In this document: piece after piece, positions 1-9,200 of the stretch
Layout of the letters: the number at the start of each line of letters is the position of its first letter
Numbering within the stretch: position 1 is the first letter of the stretch
From: Candidatus Vicinibacter affinis
Lineage (GTDB): Bacteria > Bacteroidota > Bacteroidia > Chitinophagales > Saprospiraceae
Length of the DNA: 64,000 nucleotides
Direction of reading: 5' to 3'
Assembly (NCBI GenBank): GCA_016714365.1
Contig: JADJNH010000005.1
Location: forward strand, 1,216,501 to 1,280,500
The notes under the pieces: model-generated
Seen by the model: the letters and a program-made list of their open reading frames with translations, nothing else
Database searches by the model: none
Told to the model about the DNA's origin: nothing
Program-made: the position numbers and the translations under genes

Positions 1-3000
1 AATGCTGATACACGCAAGACCCGGGAAGAGGCTAAAAGTAAATTGGATGAACTTTCCAAAAAAGTCAATGATTCTAAAGCCAAATTTGATGCCGCTGTGA
101 CAGAAGTTAAAAAGAAAAGTTCAGAAATGAAAAGCGCCCGGAAAGATCTGAAGGATAAGAAAGATAAATTGGATAATGTGAAAAGTATTCGGGTAGCCAA
201 AGAGGACAAAGCAAAAACCAACTTAAAGGAAAACCTAAAATACAAGGCCGAAACTGCAAAGGCTGAATTCAAAAATGCAAAGGATACTAAAACATTTGCA
301 ATTACTGCAGGCGGATCTATTGATGTGGTATTTAATGACAAAGGTTTTAAAACAGTAGATCTGAATTGTTTAAAACTTGGAGGTAGTTTTGGCCCTGTAG
401 CATTTGAGGGTGGTATAAATCTATTTAGGGAGGACACAAAAAATCCATCCGGAATTCAACAGGCTTCTACTACAAAGTGGGGAAATGGTTTTCTTGGCAT
501 GGTCAAATTGAAATTTCAAAAATTAGAATTCCAAACCAAGTTTCAGACAGGAGTAAAAACTGAGCTAACAAATTCTCCTGGTATTTTAGATGACTATCGT
601 TACTGGTTTGCGGACCTTGCTGCATACAATGGTGCTGGTTTCTTTACAGAGCCGAATACAGGTATCATGCTGACCGGAATTGGCGGTGGATTTTTCTATA
701 ATATGGCAAAAACGCGACCCCCAAGTCTAACTGCTCCTGACTCAAGCAAAGTTCCAGTGCCCAAACAAATTGATAATAACAAATGTGCTTTGGATGGATT
801 GGAACCTGGCAAATCCTTATCTGGTCTAAGCTACGAAGTAAAGCGAAAAAGCATGGGTGGGTATTTATTAGTCGAATTGTCTCATGTTGTTCAGGTAGTG
901 ACAGGCGAGATTGTCACCAGTCTACAGGTATCAAATGACAGCACAGGAATGCACTTTGACAATTTTGGATTGGATGTTACAGCTTTGGCTTTATTTGATT
1001 CATATGAAAGCAGAAAGTCTGCTCCGTTAGTGATTAAATCAGGCATAACAGTATCCAATGATCAGAAAGAAGGATGGGCTTTTGATGGAAACATGAAATT
1101 TAAATTTGTTAAGGAAGCTGGTCCAATAGGATTATTTTCTCCTGAAGGTGCTTCTGTTGGCCTTAGCCTTAATGATGATGAAAATAAAAAATGGAATACA
1201 ATTCTATTCAAGTTATCTAAAAATGAAAAGTATTTTTTAGCAGGAAGCTGGCGGATAGATGGTAAATCCGAGAGTCTTGGCCCTAGATCAAAAATGTTTC
1301 CAATCAATGCAAGTTTCAAAACCCCACTGATCAATGTAATGGCCGGTGCTTATTTTCAAATAGGGAGCAAAGGCACAGTAGATGATTTGCCCAGTCTTTC
1401 CTATTTGATGGGATCTAGCGAATTTGTAGATAAAATAGAAAAGAATAACCCTCTTAAAAAACTTAAATCAAATGTTTCTTTTGCCACAATGGGTGGTCTC
1501 CGATTAAATGCTAAATTTAATAGTTCCTTTTTAATTTTTAGTACCGATGCGAATGGTCTATTGGGTGCAAATTTTAGAATTTCAGAAGTATCAACAACGA
1601 GTAATAAATGCCCTGATGTAGGAAAAATTGGTTTTTCAAATGGTTATTATGCCATGGGCAATGGATATGCCGATTTGAAATTGAATGTCAAAATGGATGC
1701 AAATGTTACCCTTGGATTTTGTCCTTTTTGTGAGCACTTGTCCGGTTCCTTCGAAATATTGAGTGGACAATTACAGGCAGGTTTAAATTTTGGATTTCCA
1801 AATCCATCTTTCCTGCAAGGAGAAATCAAAGCTGATTATAGTCTATTTGGAGGCCTTTACAAAGGTTCTCGAATTGTACCAATAAGTGTAGGTGGAAAAA
1901 TTTGTTTAGATATTACTCCAGATCCCGTTGTCGGTTTAAAAATTCATAATAAAATATACCCACCAGACGGCGCAGGAAAAATTGCTTTTTTGAAAAAAGT
2001 AGAGATTACAAACTTTCTCCCCGACAGTGAGCGAATCAAAATTGATCCAAATTCCATGTCTGGAAACTCATCAACCCAAGCTAAATACGACATTTATCCT
2101 TCTGCAACAGGTACCGATTTTTGGCTAAAAGAGAAAGAAAGCAAAAAACCTGTAAAGGTAAAGTCAGTTTGGTCATCTGACAAGAAAAAATTGACATTGG
2201 AAATTCTGGAAGAACTTAAATCTAAAACTACTTATTTAGTAACTCAAGAATATGAATGGAGAAAAGATAATAGCAATGCACAAAAAGTACCAGGAATTTT
2301 AACCTTAGATCAGGAAATAGGTCGCGAAAAAGTTGTCACTGAATTTACTACCGGAGATCATTTTGATCAAGTAATTGAACATGAGCTGGTTGAATCTAGT
2401 ATTCCTGCTAGAAATCAACGTTATTGGAATCCAGGTTATGGATACCCACATATAAGGCTTTCTGCTAATGATCGGAAAGCCATTGAGGATGCTTTTCCTC
2501 CGAATGATGAACAAATATATGTTTATTATATCGATGTTGTGGAATACACTCAAGATGGGCAGGAACTATTTCACAGAGTTCCAACAGAATTCATTCCACC
2601 GAATCGGGATTATGTACAGTATTTCGAACAATTAAAAGATAAATATATCAATAATGAAACTAAATACCTAAGCACAGGAGGTGTTCCACCAATTGATTTT
2701 AAATTATTGTATGGCACTCCTGATGACCTAGTCACTTTTCCGGAATTTAATAGGATACCATTTAAACCCGGCTCTCTATGTTTGTTTCAGTTATATAGAG
2801 CTATTGCAGATAAATCAAAGGTACTTGATTTAGGAAGGATGGGTAACTTCGATAGAAACAAGGTAGATTTTTCTATCTATCCGAGAGTCCAGTCAACATC
2901 TAATCGCATAATATATCAATTTTATTTTGGTGTAAGCCAGTATAAATCATTAACAGATAAATTAAACGATATGGATATCAAAATGGGTCTTTCGCAAAAT

Positions 3001-4017
3001 AGTATTGTAAATTGTACTAGAGAAATCTTCTTGCCAGAAAAAGAGATTTCAGAGATCGTAGACGAAGGCATCGAATCGAAGGAACTGCGCATACCAAATG
3101 ATATTTATTGGGGATTTTCAGGCAATAAGGAAGGATTTGATGCCAAAGATATTGAGTTGATTAATCAATATATGAATGTAACGTATAAACCAAGTTCAAT
3201 TAATTATATGAACTGGAATGCGAAGCTTATTGCGGACAATTTTCCGACCATAAAAAGTGGATTGAGAAAATATTATAATCCACTCAATATTGATATTTGG
3301 GATACAAAACAATTATTCTCAACATATTATACGCATCAAAATGTTGAGGACTTTGGTTTAAGACCCAATAAGGACGGAAATTATAATTTGGGTTTAGGAC
3401 ATGTTGCCCCTGAATTTGATGGCGAAGGAAGTCAATACTTTAAGTTTTTACCCAATTCAAAGAAGCAAGAAATATCAGAAATTTCAATTAATGAGATAAG
3501 TAATAAAAAACTGAACTCTAAAGTTATTGCCACTGCTACAAATAAAACAGATAATCGGGTATTTAAATATCCTGAAGAGGTCAATGATGATTTTGATTTT
3601 TTCCTTGAAGATGGTATTTCCAGTACAGTTTATTTACAAAAACGCATTCTGGATAAAATTCTAAATTCTACGGTTCAAAACGCAAGAATTTCACCCTTTG
3701 ATAATACTCTCCTTGTTTCTTCATTGCCATCCGGACAAGAATTTATAATAAAGGATTATGTAAAAGCACCTGAGAAACGAATTAATTCTACAGAATATGA
3801 TACGGGGTTAAATACAATTGATCGCATTACATTTTGTCCAATAGATTTAAAACTGAATATAAATTCAGATAATAAATATGGCTATCAGCGATATAATTAT
3901 AAAGAAAGATTTTATTGGGATTGGAATGAAAAATCAGAGGGTACCAATATCATAATTGATATTAATAAATTCAAACCCTATTTTAATTCATTTGATCTCG
4001 AAAGCATAAAAAAATAA
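1..4017 (+). CDS. Large secreted/surface protein, 5'-truncated by window edge
   Basis: The reading frame is open from the first base, so the true start lies outside the window; the TTG at 43 is only an internal codon. The first ~90 visible residues are Lys/Glu/Ala-rich with heptad-like spacing and probably form a coiled coil. They are followed by about 500 residues of Gly/Phe/Lys-rich, beta-strand-like sequence, and then by a segment near residues 680-750 that resembles a bacterial Ig-like (Big_5-type) domain. The C-terminal third is rich in Tyr, Asn and Ile and has no recognisable domain. No T9SS sorting domain is seen at the C-terminus. The gene is followed after 4 bp by another exported protein, so 1-11138 may be one transcription unit. 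Function not recognised; a large envelope or extracellular protein is inferred from size, composition and neighbours. Confidence 0.75.
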   Translation, partial: NADTRKTREEAKSKLDELSKKVNDSKAKFDAAVTEVKKKSSEMKSARKDLKDKKDKLDNVKSIRVAKEDKAKTNLKENLKYKAETAKAEFKNAKDTKTFAITAGGSIDVVFNDKGFKTVDLNCLKLGGSFGPVAFEGGINLFREDTKNPSGIQQASTTKWGNGFLGMVKLKFQKLEFQTKFQTGVKTELTNSPGILDDYRYWFADLAAYNGAGFFTEPNTGIMLTGIGGGFFYNMAKTRPPSLTAPDSSKVPVPKQIDNNKCALDGLEPGKSLSGLSYEVKRKSMGGYLLVELSHVVQVVTGEIVTSLQVSNDSTGMHFDNFGLDVTALALFDSYESRKSAPLVIKSGITVSNDQKEGWAFDGNMKFKFVKEAGPIGLFSPEGASVGLSLNDDENKKWNTILFKLSKNEKYFLAGSWRIDGKSESLGPRSKMFPINASFKTPLINVMAGAYFQIGSKGTVDDLPSLSYLMGSSEFVDKIEKNNPLKKLKSNVSFATMGGLRLNAKFNSSFLIFSTDANGLLGANFRISEVSTTSNKCPDVGKIGFSNGYYAMGNGYADLKLNVKMDANVTLGFCPFCEHLSGSFEILSGQLQAGLNFGFPNPSFLQGEIKADYSLFGGLYKGSRIVPISVGGKICLDITPDPVVGLKIHNKIYPPDGAGKIAFLKKVEITNFLPDSERIKIDPNSMSGNSSTQAKYDIYPSATGTDFWLKEKESKKPVKVKSVWSSDKKKLTLEILEELKSKTTYLVTQEYEWRKDNSNAQKVPGILTLDQEIGREKVVTEFTTGDHFDQVIEHELVESSIPARNQRYWNPGYGYPHIRLSANDRKAIEDAFPPNDEQIYVYYIDVVEYTQDGQELFHRVPTEFIPPNRDYVQYFEQLKDKYINNETKYLSTGGVPPIDFKLLYGTPDDLVTFPEFNRIPFKPGSLCLFQLYRAIADKSKVLDLGRMGNFDRNKVDFSIYPRVQSTSNRIIYQFYFGVSQYKSLTDKLNDMDIKMGLSQNSIVNCTREIFLPEKEISEIVDEGIESKELRIPNDIYWGFSGNKEGFDAKDIELINQYMNVTYKPSSINYMNWNAKLIADNFPTIKSGLRKYYNPLNIDIWDTKQLFSTYYTHQNVEDFGLRPNKDGNYNLGLGHVAPEFDGEGSQYFKFLPNSKKQEISEISINEISNKKLNSKVIATATNKTDNRVFKYPEEVNDDFDFFLEDGISSTVYLQKRILDKILNSTVQNARISPFDNTLLVSSLPSGQEFIIKDYVKAPEKRINSTEYDTGLNTIDRITFCPIDLKLNINSDNKYGYQRYNYKERFYWDWNEKSEGTNIIIDINKFKPYFNSFDLESIKK

Positions 4018-4021
4018 GTTA

Positions 4022-6232
4022 ATGAGAAATTTATTTTATAAAAGGAATTTAATCGTATTTACATTGTTTCTGCAAATAGTTTTGTTTGCAAGCGATTCAT
4101 TTGCGATCCACCACTTCATGAAAGATAACAGCTATTTGGTTATTTCATACGCGGGATCTGTAAGAGACAATTGGGAGATCGTATCAGATTTTGAATTAAG
4201 CAAGTTAAAATCCCAAGATACCATAGATCCTAAGAAGAAAAAGAATGATGAAGTAATGCTCCTTTTACGTTCATATTCCGATTCTATTGTAATTAGATTT
4301 GCGCCAAATGATTACAGCACATTTGTAAATGTAATAAGAAAAGGAATACAATTAAATAGGAGTGAAGACAATATAAATTTTAAAACTATTGCGACCATAT
4401 TTCCAGTCCCAAAAGAAAAAATTGATCCAAAATCAATGAAATCAGACTCGTTTGCCATAATGGCAGCATCCATTCTAAATGATGAAAAAATCAACACGAA
4501 TGGCATGAACTTAGGTCAAATTAACCAAGCCAACAATGAGCTTTTCGGGATGGCTCTTATGCTTGCTGAATTCTCAGCATCTGCAGCCCAAATATTAGGA
4601 TTAAGATTTGTTGATAAAAACGTAGAGAAAGGAAAGACTTATTTTTATACTGTTAATATCACTGGAAATGAAAATATTAAAACGAACGGACAAATTATAA
4701 ATGAAATTATAGAACAAAGAGCTCCATATCTGTTTCAGGTGGATACAGGTGACGGTTTTCTGAAATTAAAATGGAGTAAAGAATATAACAGGAGACAGTT
4801 CTCTAATTATTGGATAGAAAGATCAGTGGATAATAAAACTTTTTATCCAATTCTCCAGAAACCTCTGGTTATGTTTGAGACAGAACTATCAGAGAATTTC
4901 ACGACCTATGAATATATTGACTCCTTCAACCTTTTCAATGATCAGATATATTACTACAAAATTTATGGCGGAACTGCCTTTGCTGAATACAGCAAACCTG
5001 CCCTTGCCAGTGGAATGCCTAAAGACTTGAACCCTCCGGCTCCACCGACACAATTTGAAGTGAAATATGATAAAGATTTAAAAGAATTTCAAATCGATTG
5101 GAATTTTGATTTGGATCTTTTAGCTGAAGACTTCGATCATTTTCAAATCATGCATTCCCGAACTGCTTCAGGCCCTTTTACGCCAATAAGTTCAGCACTT
5201 GATTTAAGTGAAGCCGAATATGAGTATAAATTTGAAGGAGATTGGAATGAAATGAATGAGGGCAAGCATTATTTTGCAATGAATGTGTATGATGATCATG
5301 GAAATTATAGTACCTCCTTTACGGTATTGGCTAATGTTCCTGATTTTACAAATCCTCAAACGCCAGAAAATTTTTCCGGATACATCGATTCTATGGGTAT
5401 CGTTCGATTAAAATGGAATAGAAGTCGTTCAAAGGATGCTAATGGGTATTGGTTGTATTGGTCGCATACGCCAGATGGAGAATTTTCTTTAGTTAAACAA
5501 GAAATGATTTCGGATACAAATTACATCTACTACATTCCAGCAAAGTCTTTGAATAAATATATTTATTATGCCTTGCGTGCAGAGGACTTTGCCTATAACA
5601 GGAGTGCTTCCTCAGACATTTTGAAAGTCAAGCGTCTGGATAAAATTGCGCCTATTCCACCTTCTATTTTAAAAGTATATAATGATTCATTGAATTTGGT
5701 ATTGGATATTAAACATAGTCCAAGTGAAGACTGTATCAAACATTATATCTATCGGCGCCAGGCGAATAGTTCGGATACCAGTTGGCAGTTATTGGATTCT
5801 ATAAAAACAGAAACATTATATAAAGATCGAGTCACAGAAGTTGGGAAAACCTATTATTACAAAGTTTTAGGAGTCGATGACTCTGGAAATAAAAGTGAAT
5901 TATCTCCATTAAAGCAAGCAACGCTTTTATTTCCTAAAGAAGAATTAGTAGTTAAAAATCTAAAAATCAAACAAAATAATAAATCCGGAATAGAATTAAC
6001 ATGGGATTTTGAATTACCAAAAAAGTTAAAAGATAATAAATATACCTACGAAATCTTCAAATCTTCCGGATCTGAAAGCGTGCATTTTTACAAAACGCTT
6101 ACAAAGGATGAACTTCTTTTTAAAGATGAGAACTTAAAACAGCAAAGTTTATACAATTATGCTGTTCGAATCCATTTTGAAGATGGGATTTCAGGATCCT
6201 TAAGTAAAACAAAATCCATTCTAGTAAAATAG
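4022..6232 (+). CDS. Fibronectin type III domain-containing exported protein
   Basis: A 736-residue protein with an N-terminal signal peptide: basic MRNLFYKRN, a hydrophobic core, and a likely cleavage after DSFA near residue 28. After a ~170-residue unique region it contains several fibronectin III-like modules, roughly at residues 235-330, 340-440, 450-540, 550-640 and 650-735. These are recognisable by recurring patterns such as LKWSKEYN, YYYKIYG, LKWNRSRS, IYYALRAED and YYYKVLGVDDSGN. No catalytic motif and no clear C-terminal sorting domain are seen. It starts 4 bp after the preceding large gene and ends 16 bp before the next, which suggests co-transcription and a shared surface or adhesion role. 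The FN3 assignment is by pattern; the binding partner is unknown. Confidence 0.8.
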   Translation: MRNLFYKRNLIVFTLFLQIVLFASDSFAIHHFMKDNSYLVISYAGSVRDNWEIVSDFELSKLKSQDTIDPKKKKNDEVMLLLRSYSDSIVIRFAPNDYSTFVNVIRKGIQLNRSEDNINFKTIATIFPVPKEKIDPKSMKSDSFAIMAASILNDEKINTNGMNLGQINQANNELFGMALMLAEFSASAAQILGLRFVDKNVEKGKTYFYTVNITGNENIKTNGQIINEIIEQRAPYLFQVDTGDGFLKLKWSKEYNRRQFSNYWIERSVDNKTFYPILQKPLVMFETELSENFTTYEYIDSFNLFNDQIYYYKIYGGTAFAEYSKPALASGMPKDLNPPAPPTQFEVKYDKDLKEFQIDWNFDLDLLAEDFDHFQIMHSRTASGPFTPISSALDLSEAEYEYKFEGDWNEMNEGKHYFAMNVYDDHGNYSTSFTVLANVPDFTNPQTPENFSGYIDSMGIVRLKWNRSRSKDANGYWLYWSHTPDGEFSLVKQEMISDTNYIYYIPAKSLNKYIYYALRAEDFAYNRSASSDILKVKRLDKIAPIPPSILKVYNDSLNLVLDIKHSPSEDCIKHYIYRRQANSSDTSWQLLDSIKTETLYKDRVTEVGKTYYYKVLGVDDSGNKSELSPLKQATLLFPKEELVVKNLKIKQNNKSGIELTWDFELPKKLKDNKYTYEIFKSSGSESVHFYKTLTKDELLFKDENLKQQSLYNYAVRIHFEDGISGSLSKTKSILVK

Positions 6233-6248
6233 TTCAATAACTTGAATC

Positions 6249-9200
6249 ATGACTAATCTAAAAATATATCAAAAACAATTATTTGTAATGTGTGCTTTCT
6301 TGTGCACGTTAAGTACACAAGCCCAAACCTTTGTACCTGTCAACGTCACAGGATTCAATCACGATTTGATTGCGAACGGATCCGGTGGTACCAACCGGGC
6401 TGCGGCTACTACAACGACAATTTTTGATAATTTTAATGTCGGTGGAGACAATGTCATGTATTCCAAAGATTTTAGAGGAAATAACAATCCAAATACAGCT
6501 CCACCTTATGGTCTGCCAATAGACAGAACAATTATAAGTGTTAATCTTAATGGGGCCAGGTATACCTTGGCTCATTATGATTCATTAAATGCTTTGGTAC
6601 TCAAAACGAACGGAAGTTCGGGAACTTTGAAATTTGAAACGCCAGGGGTATTTTCAAAAATTGCATTCCTAGGATCTAGTGCTGAGGGTTCTTCTTCATT
6701 TAACGTTACATTGAATTTTAGCGACGGAACCAACACCATTGCAAGTTTTTCTGTACCGGATTGGTTTGATGGCCTAAATTTCGCAATTAAAGGAATTGGG
6801 AGGGTGACCAGAACCACCATCGGTTCGCAATTACCTGATGTATTTTCTGGCAATGCTGAAAATCCGAGGTTATATGATAACCAAATTACTTTGAACGCAC
6901 CTTTCAATACTAAAATTTTGACTAGTATCACCTTCACAAAAACATCTGCAAGTGGCAGTACTGCTATTCTTGCGATCAATGGTATAACAGCAGTCAATGC
7001 ACCCGCTGCACCAATTGCAACTGCTGCAAATAATATAACTTTTCCATCCTTTACCGCAAACTGGCAAGCCTCCTCAGGAGCAACAGCCTATATACTGGAT
7101 GTATCTGCCAGTCCTACTTTTAGCACACTATTGCCAAACTATAACAATCGTAATGTAGGGAATGTCCTAAGTTTTAATGTAACAGGACTTGTGAGCAGCC
7201 AGAATTATTATTATCGCGTGCGTGCTTCCAATGTCTCTGGAATCAGTCCCAGTAGCAATACTATAAATGTACTGTTTCCAGACTGCCCTCCAGGGGATTA
7301 TTCAGCCTCAACACAGGGCAGGGTGGATAGTTTTTTATTGATTTATCCCAATTGCAAACAAATTTCCGGTAATTTAAATTTTGCAGATAATTCAAGTATT
7401 ACGAATTTAAACGGTTTTATTAATATTGAGAAAGTCACAAGTCAGCTCAATATCGTTCGAAATGCCGCACTGACCAATCTCGATGGTCTTCAAAATATTA
7501 ATTCAGTTGGAGGAAATTTATGGATACAGGACAACGCGTTGGTTTCGAAAATAAACAATTTCAATAAATTGAATTCTTGTGGTTTATTGAATATAGCTGA
7601 CAATAAGGAACTGGTTGAGATTTCCGGATTTAATGCTTTAAGTCAATTTCCTTTTACTGGCATCCAGAATAATCCAAAGCTTACATTAATTAATATTGTC
7701 AATCCAATCAATCAAATCAATGGAATACTAAATATCAATAATAATAGAAGCCTTAAATCAATAGCTGCTTTCGGCAACGTGCCTAAAATAAACGGTAGTT
7801 TAATTATTACTAATAATGATTCTCTGCAAAATTTAAATGCTTTTTCTCAATTGACTTCTGTTACTGAATTGTCGATACAGAATAATGCCACACTTACAAA
7901 CCTGGATGCACTCACCAAACTCAATACGCTTAATGGCAGTGTACAGATTGCTGGTAATGCAAAGCTGGTAAGCATCTTTGGATTAAGCAATATCCCTTCA
8001 AGCCATATCAAAAATACAGGACTTTTTATTCAGTTCAATCCATTGCTTTCCATTTGTGATTTGCCGAATATCTGTGAATACCTTCAAGGCTCTGGTCCAC
8101 GTACAATCACTGGAAATGCACCAGGATGTGAATCCGAGCAAGCTGTGAAAAATGCCTGCTCTGCCCTTGTTGCTCCTGTAGCCTTAGCGGCTACCGGTAT
8201 TACCTCTTCAAGTTTCACCGCCAATTGGCAAGCAATTTCTGGTGCTACTAAATATTTGCTGGATGTTTCTACGAGTTCCAACTTCAGCACTTTCGTAACG
8301 GGATATAATAATCGCGATGTAGGGAATGTGTTGACTTTTGGAATTACAGGATTAAACGCCAGTACAATTTATTATTATAGAGTTAGAGCTAACAATTCAT
8401 CAAGCACCAGTCCTAGTAGCAATGTGATACAAGTTACTACTTTGGTCGCTGGGCTATCAGCGCCAACTGCTTTACCGGCAACGAATATCACTACATCTGG
8501 TTTCACTGCCAATTGGCAGACAATTTCCGGCGCTACAAAATATTTACTGGATGTTTCTATTAATTCTAATTTTAGCTCATTTGAAAATGGATATAATAAT
8601 CGCGATGTAGGGAATGTGTTGACTTTTGGAATTACAGGATTAAGTGCCAGTACAATTTATTATTATAGAGTTAGGGCTAACAATGCATCAAGCACCAGTC
8701 CTAGTAGCAATGTGATACAAGTTACTACTTTGGTCGCTGGGCTATCAGCGCCAACTGCTTTACCGGCAACGAATATCACTACATCTGGTTTCACTGCCAA
8801 TTGGCAGACAATTTCCGGCGCTACAAAATATTTACTGGATGTTTCTATTAATTCTAATTTTAGCTCATTTGAAAATGGATATAATAATCGCGATGTAGGG
8901 AATGTGTTGACTTTTGGAATTACAGGATTAAGTGCCAGTACAATTTATTATTATAGAGTTAGGGCTAACAATGCATCAAACACCAGTCCTAGTAGCAATG
9001 TGATACAAGTTACTACTTTAGCCGCTGGGCTATCAGCTCCGGTAGCATTGTCGGCTACGAGTATTACTTCCTCAGGTTTCACAGCCAACTGGCAGGCATC
9101 ATCCGGCGCTACAAAATATCTACTGGATGTTTCTACTAATTCTAATTTTAGCTCATTTGAAAATGGATATAATAATCGAGATGTAGGGAATGTGTTGACT

